Assembly (NCBI GenBank): GCA_028752905.1
Contig: JAQNBH010000003.1
Span: 3,900,204-3,964,203, forward strand
Length of the DNA stretch: 64,000 nucleotides
Direction: 5' to 3'
DNA from: Cladorhizidae sp. MBARI D1340-BT2
Lineage: Eukaryota; Porifera; Demospongiae; Poecilosclerida; Cladorhizidae
The notes below the pieces were generated by a model. It saw only the letters and a list, made by a program, of their open reading frames with translations. It had not been told where the DNA came from and did not search any database. The translations under genes and the position numbers were made by a program. Shown piece after piece: positions 33,848 through 44,424 of this stretch. The stretch's first letter is position 1; every line of letters starts with the position of its first letter.

Positions 33848-35720
33848 TTACGTAGTCTGATGTCTGCAGCTATCTGAACAGTACCACTTCCCTTTTGGTT
33901 TTCGAGAAATACCAACACATGACCATTCCGTGGGACAAGACAAATTATCACAAGCCACCATCCTTCCAACATCTTTCCCACCACACAAACAAAATGTGGT
34001 TTTCACCTGGTTAGACGTATTCCCTTTGTACGTAAACTTTTCTAGTCGATATGTTGATGCTGAATCGAAGAACGAATTAGCTAACAAGCGAGGAAGTAGT
34101 ACAAACTCAAAAAAATTATCCAACACCGGTTTCACAACCTCAAAGTGCTCTGGATCAGCTAAAATACGTTCCACATGCATGCCACACGTAGACCAGTCAC
34201 AGAAATCTTTTCCACAAACAGCTAGTTGACCTTGAATTTGGTAGTAGTATGGATGGTCATGGCTTAGATGCACAGCTCCTTTTTTATCGGGCTTTAAACA
34301 GAATGTTGGATCCGAGACATGTTCTGGATGCAAATCTCGAAATTTGAAAGGACATTTAATTTCTATTAACCCAGTACCACAGCAAGTACAGCTAATCACA
34401 CCATCAGGTGAAGCTCCAAGGTGAGGAAAACTGGAATTTACATAAAGACCACACGTAGAACACATAAAATTGGAGTGTGTTGCTTCCATCATTTCTTGAT
34501 AGAGAGCACGGGCATTATCTTCATTAGTCAATCCCCAGTTAAGTGCTGGAACTTTTGTAGAGTCAAGGGTTGACCTTTCTAGTAGAGATTTTATGAGTGA
34601 TAGGGGTGGAGAACTAGTAGAGGCTCTAAACACAGAATAAAGCTTTGAAGCAGTAATTCTTCCCTTTCTATGCTCATGCCAAAGTGTTGACTGAGCTTGA
34701 AGCCTAGTGCTTTCTTCTAGATATGCTGCTGCTTCGTCTGTTATGGACATTCTTTCAAAAGTGGCTTTACATTCAGCTTTAAGCACATCTTTGCTTATAC
34801 TGGAAAACTTAGGGTCGTAAAGAGAGGTAAGTGATGGCGGCAACTTCTTGACTACTCTAACAGCAGTACTTGAATGTGTAGTCTCCATTACGGTTAAAGA
34901 TGAAAATATAGCAGCTTTTGGTGCGATTCTTTTCAGCCCTATTCGGAATGCTTCAATTGCCTCACTTGATGGTGGTACTGATACTAATTCCTGATGGATC
35001 GATGTTGTACTCGTGCTCTCCTCATTTCTCTTGCGTTTTTACCTTCGAAAGTCGATGTCGACGATTCGGGCCGGTTCAATCTGTATGTGTAACACATTGA
35101 TGAGACCAGATTCATGCTTCAATAACTCACTGACCTTACTACAGAATGTTTCATTCCATTGACAATTCTGGGATGTAACCAAAGTGTATCCTAGTCGTAC
35201 AGCACTTTCGACCTTGAAGAGGACAGCCGCAACATGAGAACAACCCTCACCTAAGCTGAAATAACAATGTATCTATAAACATGCATATACACCACGTAAT
35301 AATAGTTGTTTACCCAGCCATGCAAGTGCAGTGTGAAGATAGAATGTCACCTGCTTCCTTGATTATGATCCAGGGCTCATGTGCATTCGTAGCTGCCTTC
35401 TGACTGGGGTTCACCCAGGCCTTCAACACACAATATTTGGCTCCAGTATGACTGAAACTCCACGAAAATACAGTCCTTACATACCCAGACTGGAAGTAAT
35501 TGTACGCATCAAGTTGTTTCCAAGATAGAAGCTGTTCCTGGGTGTACACTCCAGGTCGTTGAATGAAGTAAACAAAGATATGCCCATACTCTACCTTGGG
35601 CCAAGTGGTTATGTCTCCTGTGAACTTAGCCTCATTCTCGGGCAAGTTGGGGTCATCTGGTAGTGACAAGCCAATGCAGCTAAGTTTCTCAATATACCGC
35701 TTCTTTCCTTTCTCACGCAA
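33848..35720 (-). pseudogene. SWIM - YqaJ nuclease - PHD finger protein (ISL2EU-like)
   Basis: Reverse strand. Exon 1 (to about 35322) has LDAYNYFQSGYV, KAWVNPSQKA and SHCTCMAG. After a short intron (acceptor ttatttcag near 35260) LGEGCSHVAAVLF completes a SWIM zinc finger (C-x-C...C-x-H). An in-frame stop follows DIDFRR near 35040. From 34888 to 33848 comes the YqaJ-like nuclease: ALNWGLTNEDNARALY, LGASPDGVI, GLIEIKCPF and YYYQIQGQLAV give the G-x-x-x-E, D, E-x-K and Q-x-Q of the PD-(D/E)xK fold, all intact. The C-terminus is a PHD-type finger (FCLCGGKDVG...CDNLSCPTEW...GKWYCSDSC) from which the usual histidine segment after EW is missing. The gene start is uncertain; upstream of 35720 the frame is broken. 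Confidence 0.75.
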
Positions 35721-37949
35721 ACTCTCAAAATAGCTCTCATCTTAGCTTCTTTTACTACAGTGTTCAATGGACAAGTTTGCTTTTTGCCCACCAGGGTGTG
35801 TGTCACACGCGCGTCTAATGCAGGTGTGATTCACGCCGAAGCTATCTATACAAAATGCATACATTTTATGTTCCAATGACGTGTCACCTACTATTTTTAC
35901 AGCAGTGTTGGTTTACTTTAAATCCAACTTATTTTCAAATAATATTATGATAGCTTTATTATTATAACATTATTATAACAGGTTACACGAGGATTCTCAT
36001 GCTGGAAGGATGGAACAATTTGCTTTAAAACTCACGAGAAAAGTCCTTGTCATCGTGAAGCTGTGGATGTTGTAATTACAATACACATGTACCTTCAAGT
36101 ACACAAGATATTGGTAGACAACTCTCTCGCCAATATGCAAAACTAAAAGAAAACAACCGAGAAGCTTTATATCAGATAATGACATCTGTCAAGTTCTTAG
36201 GTCGACAAGGACTTTCTCTAAGAGGAGATAAAGATGAGAAAGATGGAAATTTGCATCAACTGCTCTTAATGCGATCGAAAAAAGATTCGAACCTTGCTGA
36301 GTAGCTAAAGAGAAAGGAAAATGTTTATACCAGTCCCGGGATACAAAATGAGATGTTAAAACTGATGAGTCTCCAAATCCAGCGTGGGATTACATCCCTG
36401 CTTCAGTCCTCCTCATTTCTTACCATTATGGCAGATGAGACAACTGACATCTCGAACAGAGAGCAAGTCACACTGTTCCTCCGTTGGGTAACTGAAGGTT
36501 TAGATGTGCACAAAGAATTCCTTGGATTACATACTGTTGATTCTATTGATGCTGCTACTTTGGTATCTGTTATCCAGGACCTCTTTCTGAGACTTAATCT
36601 AAGTTTAGAAAGACTCCATGGTCAGTGCTATGATGGGGCAAGTGCCATGAGAGTGGGAGTAAAAGTGGAGTGGCGAAAAGAATCAAAGATCTAGAACCCA
36701 GGGCGATTTTTACTCATTGCTATGGACATGCGCTTAACAGTGCAGCTTGTGACATGATTAAACAATCTAAGTTCATGAAAAATTCCTTGGAGACCACACA
36801 TGAGATTACAAAGTACTCTCCACGAAGACAGGGAATCTTTCAAAGGGTCAAAGAGAACTTTTCCAGCAGTTGTTCTGCAGTTATCAGAGTCTTGTGCCCT
36901 ACTCGGTGGACGTTAAAGCTGAGGCACTTGCTAGCATCATGGATAATTTCGAAGTTTTGAAAGGTACCTGGGAAGAAGCGGTTGAAGTGGTGAAAGACTC
37001 GGAAACTAAAGCTAGGATTCGTGGTGTATCTACACAGATGAGTACATTTGACTATCTATTTGGCAATCTGCTTTGTCATACGATTTTAAAACATGCAGAC
37101 AATCTTAGTCATACACCAACATAAATCATTATCAGCAGCAGAGGGTCAGCAGATTGCTAAGATGACAATTCAAACCCTCAAATCTATCCGCAATGATCAG
37201 TCCTTTAATCTATTCTGGGGAAAAGTTAACCGTAAAGCTGAAGAATTTGACATCGATGAGCCTCAGCTACCAAGGCGACGCAGACAAACAAAGAGATATA
37301 TGATGATGGCAACTCTAGCGGTCATTTTCATGATAACCCAAAAGTACTGTACAGGAAGCATTACTACGAAGCAGTAGACCTGATTGTCAATTGTATTGAA
37401 GAAAGGTTCAATCAACCAGGCTATGCGATTTACCAAACTCTTGAATCTCTTTTAAGAAAGGCATGTAAGCAAGAAGATTTTGATCCTGATCTTAAAATTG
37501 TTTGTGATTTCTACAAGGATGACTTTGACCCAGGCCTATTGGAGATTCAGCTTCAAACACTAGGAGTGCATTTCGGAGGGGTTATGGATGGAATAGCTAA
37601 TCCTACTATATTTGACATCAAAAGTTACCTACTTTCTCTTTCTTGTGGTCAAGTGTCTCTGCTGTCGCAAGTGAAGCATCTAATGGAACTCATTTTGGTA
37701 ATGCCAGCAACAAATGCATCATCGGAAAGATCATTTAGTGCCTTAAGACGTGTTAAGAACTATCTCAGGTCAAGCATGATGACTCAAGAACGTCTAAACC
37801 ATCTGATGATGCTCCATGTGCACAAGCAACGGACAGATGCACTGGATCTCAAGTTTGTGGTGAATGAATTTATCTCCTCAGATCATCGCTCTAATATTTT
37901 TGATCTAACTTTTCATAGTGAAACTTTTCATAGTAAACTGATTCTTTAA

Positions 37950-38490
37950 ACATTTATAATATACTATTTTTACTTATAACATGATAATCTGTGTTTTCTC
38001 GGCATCTGTCCAGCTTGTCATCTGTCCAAAATTTTGCTCACGGCACCTGCAGTGGTAGTAGGAAACAAGGCAAGGCTAAAACGTGGTATGTTTGTATCAC
38101 ATTATATACGGCCAGGCAAACGGTTCTCATCACCGCCCGCCTCACTTTGAAGCCACCACTTCAACCTACATTTGGTTAAATTTGTGGACACGCCCATTAT
38201 AATTATACCACAATCCAATGGTATGAAGAAGCCATGTGACTATTATTTCTTTTGCAAGTATTTCTCTTTCAAGCTGGTTTGTTGGATGTTGGTGTTTTTT
38301 AAAAGCACTGTTTTGTTGGACACTGTTTTGTTGGATGGACAGCCGGTTGTTTTTTGGCGATTATTTTTGACTAAAAAGAAATTCACAATAATGACCTCCC
38401 TCCCTCACCAATATTTTAAAAATGGGTGATGAGAAACAGTTAGCTACCTGGCCCAAAGCATGAACATCGGTGTTTAAAATCCACTGTCAG
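37950..38490. other. 3' part of the TTF hAT element, no gene
   Basis: No long frame and no recognisable hAT right tip (a GCTACGGCCCTG-like end would be expected). Direct repeats gttttgttgga occur near 38310-38335. It ends at the inverted unit fragment. Confidence 0.5.
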
Positions 38491-38538
38491 CATAATTCCT
38501 CGCACTGCTTGAAAGTGGCTACATTATCTTTGCTTCCA
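38491..38538. repeat. 48-bp inverted fragment of unit sequence at a rearranged junction
   Basis: cataattcctcgcactgctt...ttgcttcca is the reverse complement of the unit sequence at 11743-11791 (tggaagccaagataatgtag...gaggaattatg). It is followed by the next unit bases (gctatatacgaggaaagcc) in normal orientation. The unit sequence matching 10340-11740 is missing. Confidence 0.75.
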
Positions 38539-38554
38539 TACTTATGCTATATAC

Positions 38555-39209
38555 GAGGAAAGCCAGAAGGGAGATGAGAGCATGGAAGCAAATCATGGTT
38601 AACTCAGGCAGCAAATTTAGCAGTTGTCATGGTTGGTTGACATTTTTCATAGGCAGTTTGCCACAACCATGTCAGTGCTTTCGAGCGACATTCCTCATCA
38701 TCCAATACAGAGGGCCACTTGTGCTTTCCTCTTAGAAAATCAGCAAATTCTCCCTTGTTATTGTAAAAATAATTCCTCCATTGATCGAATCGAGTGGTTA
38801 CTGAACCCTACCACAGATCCTGCCTCATTAGCAGCTGCTCTACATTTGTCAGTCCAAATCTTGCTATAAAGAATGGGTCTCTAGTCGGCCAAAGTCTGTC
38901 CAGAAAATGTTTGCTATCATTCTTATGGACACTTTCAGGATAAGCTGTTGCTTCTTCTTCTGTAAAGGTATGGTTGTCAGAGAAGCTATCACTGTCACTC
39001 TCTTCATTGATGAATAAACTAATGGCAGCAAAAATGAGTTGCACAAGGGATAGAAATTTGGACTGTATTGATCCAATGAAATTGTGGTTTTTCCCAGCTT
39101 ATGACCTAGGTATAGGTTGACTCACTTCTTGAAGAAGTGTTGTTTCTGATTCAGACTCCAATTCAGGCAACTGTGTCACAGCTGTCCTTGAAGATTCACT
39201 CATATTGGT
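38555..39209 (-). pseudogene. DDE_3/Tc1-clan transposase relic, N-terminal part, unit B
   Basis: Matches the N-terminal third of the relic at 10850-12426. The reverse frame 38808-39044 reads TFTEEEATAYPESVHK, LWPTRDPFFIARFGLTNVEQ. The rest was lost at the rearranged junction at 38490. Confidence 0.65.
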
Positions 39210-39713
39210 CATATAAAGCGCTTTAGCAGCTCTCATACTCTTAGCTCAGGCTATCTGATTCACCCATTTGGGCTTTTTTTTGCTAGTTCGGTTACCGTGG
39301 AAACAGGCAGCGCCCATTTTCGCAATCAATGGCGTTCGCAAGTTATTCGCGCCGCGCGAGTTAAAATGGCTATCCGTCCTTCTTCACCTCGTAATCAGAC
39401 CAAGGTGGAAAATCATCAAAGAAAATGGAAGGGTCGAAATGGAAGGGTCGAAAGTTGTCGAGTCTTGAGAAAAGGGTCGTAGGTTATCTGGGTTTTGAAA
39501 CGGTGTAGGTTATCTGATGGGGATTGTGAGTTATGGCATGGCTCTTGTGTGTGTCATGCCTACCCATGGTGATTCTCACACAGACTTGATACAGAGTAGA
39601 ATACTTCAGGGTTTGTCATTTGTCCCCGTTCATGTCTCATTCTTCTTAGAGCTTTCAGGTCCAATGGCTAAGTGGGAAAGATAGACATCCACAGACACAA
39701 AAAAGTAAGTGTT

Positions 39714-39931
39714 AAGTTAATAAAACAAGGAGAGGTGTTGTATGCATCAGGTTGATAGATGTGAGCTATGTAATGAAGGTGTTGTGGAAGATATTGTGCA
39801 TTTCTTGTTGTACTGCGGAGAGTTTGCTGTTGATCGAGGAAGATTATTGAACATTGTCAAGGGCATTGAAGGGTCTGTGGAGTGCATGGTAGAATGGAGA
39901 AATAAAGACAGTGGGCCTAATATTGGGTAGA
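39714..39931 (+). mobile_element. Short LINE 3'-ORF fragment
   Basis: CELCNEGVVEDIVHFLLYCG fits the C-x2-C...H...C knuckle found near the end of LINE reverse-transcriptase ORFs. Copy A lacks about 200 bases here (near 13018). A related scrap is at about 44700-44765. Too short to classify. Confidence 0.4.
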
Positions 39932-42639
39932 CAAGTATATAGCAGGGGTGAAGGAAGAGGTGTTAGGTATATAGGGTAGACAGAATTGTTAAGGGAAATG
40001 AGCTAAAGTGGTGGGAGAAGAGGAAATACTTGATGTTTGGCACCTAGTGTTATTTTATATCTTGGGCACCTCCTCCCATCCCAATCACAAAAACTCTCTT
40101 TTTCACAACTTTTCTTCAGTCGATTTTGTCATTTATTGTTTGTATATAATTATGTACTTAATGATGGCCCATCTCAAGGCTAAACAGAACAATTATGCCA
40201 ATCTGGAGAATTCTTCCATTTAGTCTCACTACAGTTAGTTTCAACTCGGTATGTTTTGGATTCTCTCCTTTCTCATGAATATGACTGAATTGCCGAGGCT
40301 GGAAAACTAGAGAATTTCTTTTTGCTCCTTTAACATAATCTTAAGGGGGGACTATGCGTCAAAACCACATAATAGTTGTACCTATTTCTAATTGTCATAA
40401 CTTTTTTTCTCTTTCGTCTACACAAGTATTTATCATACCAAAGTCTTTATTATTCTGTGTTTGTTTTTATAAAGTGTTAATACCTCTATATACATAATTT
40501 TCTCAGAAGATACATGCAGAAACATCGAGGTGACTCCAAGATATTTGTGGCAGACCTAGCTGCCTAACGATTTGAAGTCATTTACTCATAATTGGTGTGT
40601 GGCTTGCTAAGGAGTGTCTCAGTGATATCCATGGAGCAAAGTTACCATGTGTTGTCATGTTGATTAGTTACACACTTACAGAGTCTGAAAAACAGATAAA
40701 AACTAGAGGGCACCTCTTCTAACCACCATCTCTTGGCAATCCTTGCAGTAAACAAAAATCTGATTCATGGTTATCACAGCGTACTAAAAGAGCTCTAAAA
40801 TGACATACATAGCCAAAAAAATTAGCAAACGGTTTTAAAGTTATTCTCGCAACAAGAAATATTTCCATTAATTGTGGGAATAAGCATTCCAAGTTTGGAA
40901 AACGAAATGTTTGAGTTAGCACTGAAATAACTTGACAAAATATGTTCTTTTACAAGTTTTAGCAATTCCTTGATCTGTTTTTTTTTACTTCCGTGACTCT
41001 TGGGTTTTTCTGTGCCTATATCTACATGTAAGAAAGAAAAATATGATGAAAATTGTTAAGGAATTTGTCTTTACAGCTGAATGTTTGTGCATGTCAAAGA
41101 AATGTATGATGAAGTAGATACACCATAACTTTGAAAGAAGCATCCTATGTCTCTAAAACTTTGGAAATAGCAAGTAGATAGATGCAACAACAGTTTGAAC
41201 TGATTTCATGTGTAGTCGCCAGGGGTGTGTGTGGGGGGAGGGAGGGGGGGAACGTACGTCAGCACCACCAAAGTATTATAAATCGCCATAACTTTTGTTG
41301 TATATGCAGGTCATTTTATTCCCTATTTCCTTATGCTTTGTTCCTAATGATATGTTGAATGTCTCTGCAGACATATTTTCTGGGAAGATACATCAAGATC
41401 CCTAAATAAGTTGGCCTAATGCAGAGTTGCCAACCGTCCCGGAATGGCCGGGACAGTCCCGGAATGGCCGGGACAGTCCCGGAATTTTGAGCCTTGTCCC
41501 GGTGATGTCCTTGTCCCGGAAATGTCCCGGAATTTACAGCTATGCGCACCTTGCGCTTCCCCTCGCTTAGATGGCCACTGCAGTCTCAAGCTTGTTTAGT
41601 TTAGTCCTTTAACACTCGTAAAGCAGACACTTTTTAGCAGTCAGATAAACAATTACGGCTCCAGCGGGTGTGCGAAACAACCTTTGACCTTGTTTCGATT
41701 GGAGGTGCGGCACTCACGTGAGCACGTTAGCAATCTCAGTGTATATAGCAAAGAAGCAGAGGAGAGAATGCCATTTTGACAATAAATGGATCAAAGAATT
41801 TCAGGGGATAGGGATAGGCAACAATTTCAAAGTATAAAAAATATATATATAATGAAATTGATTGACAAAGTAAGTAAGCATGGAATACAGCAAATACAGG
41901 GTAAATAATAAAATCATGGGTATAGTGTGCTGCTTCTGTTCAATGCAATAGTAATGTCAGTAGTCTTGCCTTCATTTCAGGTCACTTGTATGCCCGATGT
42001 ACTCTGTGTGCAATCGACTTTGGTGTTACCCATGGTGGCCGTAATGATGTCACATCTCACCTCAAGAGCAAGAAACATAAGGATATGTCAAAGGCTGTGC
42101 TAACAACTATTCCAATCACCTCTCTCTTCCAACATCAGAGAAGTGATCAAGTAATCGAAGCAGAGGTCAGGTGGGCTACATTTGTTGCTAAGCACAACAT
42201 ATCCTTTCTGTCTAGTGACCATGCCACCAAGCTTTTCACAGCAAGATGTTCCCAGACTCTGAAATTCCAAAGAAATTATCCTGTTCCCACACCAAAACCA
42301 CCGCCATAGTGAAGAAAGCTCTTGCTCCTTACTTCACACAGAGAGTTATGGAGTCAATGTCAAGTGGTTCATTCTCTTTGATGATTGATGAATCCCATGG
42401 CAAGAGGTTTAAGTCTTGCATAATTCTTTTGAGGCTTCTTGATCCACAGGTAGGTGAAGTACGGACGAGATTCTTGGATATGCCTGTTGTGAACATTGAT
42501 ATAGCTACCGACTTGTTTCAAGCCTTGAAGGAGTCACTGACTAAGAATGGGCTCAGCTTTGACAATGCAGTGTCTTTCATGTCTGATACCACCAAAGTTA
42601 TGAAAGGAGTGAGGTCAGGTGTGCAGAAGCTTCACCGTA

Positions 42640-43190
42640 AAAAGTAACTGTTGTTTTTACTACTATATTGTTAAAATGACTGTAATAATCCTTGTTATTA
42701 ACTGTTATTATTCTATAATAAGTGTTATATTAACTATTTTTGTATTTCAACTAAACATTAATAGTAGTATTAACGAATTTCTGTCTGTAGAAATATATTT
42801 TCGTAGTTTTAACAATATAAATTATTGTATTAACAAAATACATTGCAAATTGACTATTACAATAATGTATAATAACAATGTATTATAAGAATATTAACAT
42901 TACTAGTATTAGTTATGGTGACTATTCCGATTAAGTATTTTTATAGAAGAATTAGTTAAATATAGTTAAATATAGTAAGTGTAAATGTTTGTTTTATTAA
43001 AAATTTTTGCAAATTGACTATTATAATATTTTATAATAACTATGTATTATAAGAATATTAACATTAATTATTGTGACTATTCAGATTGAATAATTAGTTA
43101 TATGTACTATGTTTTTTTTATGACTATTTTATATAAGAATTAGTTTAAAGCCAAATTTAATGATAAATAAAATATATATATATATATCTC
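42640..43190. other. AT-rich subterminal region of the CACTA-like element (left)
   Basis: Repeated words such as ttgcaaattgactattataa and tgtattataagaatattaac occur twice (about 42845-42905 and 43010-43070). The right counterpart is 49320-49925. No coding frame. Probably transposase-binding region (inference). Confidence 0.5.
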
Positions 43191-44058
43191 CCACGATTTT
43201 ATGGCTCTCAATTGTGTATATTGATGTTACGAGGAGTTAGGAGAAATGTTGTGGACAGGAATGTGCAGAAAGAAATGAGCACAGATCAAGGCAAAGGCTT
43301 CACTTGGACAAGCCAGTCAGGTGTATTCAGTGCTGATGAAAAAACATGCAAGGACCAGTAAATGTGATCAAACATTAATGTGATTGCTTTCATGTTATAT
43401 CTAGTGTGTGTATGTGTGGTCAGGTCATATTTACATCACCCTGCTGGCCATGTCTGTACTGTGTGTAATCTCACTGTATGTACCAAATGACCACACATCT
43501 GTTTAACACTCATTATTATGACCTATATATGGTGCCAGGTATCCAGGACAAAGTCCTAAGCTTATAAGGTGGAATTGTAATGATCATCAATATAATTAAC
43601 CAGCATCCTGTTGATAACAATATCCTGTCTGTCATGATTCATTCCCTAATCACTTCTGTCCTGCAGTAAACAAGGTAAAATAAAGTTTCTAACTAACTCC
43701 TCAAAGAGAACAAGGTTGTGTGATGCTAGCAACAGAGTGGTGCACCAAGGTATATATGTATATTATACCCGGTCATGACAATAAGATAACTTTGAGATTA
43801 TAAGTATGTGATGATATATACCCGCGTTTCCATGCAAGCCTCCATTGAGTGGATTCATGTATATGTTCTACATCACAAAATGAGTAAATAGTATATTCAC
43901 ATCAATGCATAACATACTGTTTCAACACAAGATATGTAATTGAACTATTAAAAGAATGAAGTACAGGATACGCAGGTAGAGAAGACACATCAGAGAGGTA
44001 AAAAGAGAATAATGGATTAATTACATAAGCCATGAAATGAGAATCAAAATAAAGTGTT
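43191..44058. other. No feature recognised
   Basis: Interior of the CACTA-like element between the left subterminal region and the C2H2 fragment. Only short frames. Confidence 0.4.
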
Positions 44059-44310
44059 TCAAAGTCCATTTATTTCATCACATGCAGTGATACTTTGCTC
44101 AGAAGTACTTGTAGGACTCGGCAGGGTAATGACAGCCTCTCTGTGTTGCCTATAGACGTGAGATACGAAGGAGGCACAATTGGTATATGAAGCAACACAA
44201 TTGTTCATTCCACAAGTGACAGAAAAGTTATCATCTCGACTGTGTACATGTCGCAAATGGCTTAGCCAAAGACTTTTAGTTGGCGCAATGAAGTTACAGA
44301 GAGGACAATC
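44059..44310 (-). pseudogene. Two-C2H2-finger exon of a CACTA-type ORF
   Basis: The reverse frame begins just after a tttaag acceptor-like site: finger 1 DCPLCNFIAPTKSLWLSHLR then HVH (C-x2-C-x12-H-x4-H); finger 2 CGMNNCVASYTNCASFVSHV then YRQH (C-x4-C-x12-H-x4-H). A Ser/Thr-rich tail follows, and a stop. Paired fingers of this spacing head the long ORFs of animal EnSpm/CACTA elements as I remember them. No further exon is recognised to the left. It starts 115 bp from, and points away from, the SAM gene, so the two may share a promoter region. Confidence 0.5.
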
Positions 44311-44424
44311 TTAAAGAGAGACCCTTTACCAAATGAAGGCAAGTACACAGTTCAAAGTTTAAGAATACTGCACGTGCATTGGCGGGTTTTTTTTGTGTGT
44401 CGACTGATTTTCTACTGCAGATAT

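Larger units (their letters stand above)
31813..35842. mobile_element. ISL2EU-like transposon: THAP-DDE transposase plus SWIM-YqaJ-PHD protein
   Basis: Ends GCTTCGGCATGAATCACACC and, at the right, ggtgtgattcacgccgaagc: long inverted repeats that continue through attagacgcgcg to ctggtgggcaaaaag (about 58 bp). TA flanks both sides (31811-31812, 35843-35844). It has two converging genes, a plus-strand transposase (31883-33580) and a minus-strand nuclease (33848-35720). The pairing of a DDE_4-type transposase with a YqaJ-like nuclease and a 2-bp TA duplication is the known signature of the ISL2EU/IS4EU superfamily. Both genes carry breaks. The element sits in the intron of the TTF hAT gene. Confidence 0.8.
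30180..37949 (+). pseudogene. hAT transposase with TTF zinc finger, split by two insertions
   Basis: Joining pieces around the insertions: VETSSVEISVVPDVPHQ (to 30278), then PLDFHYPKRSFGVKKP (31527 on), then FQPSWYSQWHYVESKDA near 31590, a donor-like ttgtaagt at 31697, then after an acceptor at 35981 VTRGFSCWKDGTICF and THEKSPCHREAV. Together these are the halves of a TTF-type zinc finger. Downstream are DETTDISNREQVTLFLRW (36440), HCYGHALNSAACDMIKQ (36715), LCPTRWTLK, and the C-terminal dimerisation motif MPATNASSERSFSALRR near 37700-37760. Stops (for example 36302) and frame changes (about 36660, 36900, 37120) show it is dead. Confidence 0.75.
30021..38490 (+). mobile_element. TTF-finger hAT transposon, right end lost, with two nested elements
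   Basis: The left end is placed at caggcagggccgtagc (30018 on), because A and C continue ctacacag without it and CAGGGCCGTAGC is a typical hAT tip. The matching right tip is not found. The right side ends in a rearranged junction at about 38490, so the end was probably lost with 1.4 kb of unit sequence. It contains Merlin-like (30279-31518) and ISL2EU-like (31813-35842) insertions. Confidence 0.65.

Noticed and set aside
33930..34229. 99-residue forward frame at the end of the YqaJ gene
   Set aside because: Antisense shadow of the YqaJ/PHD coding region.
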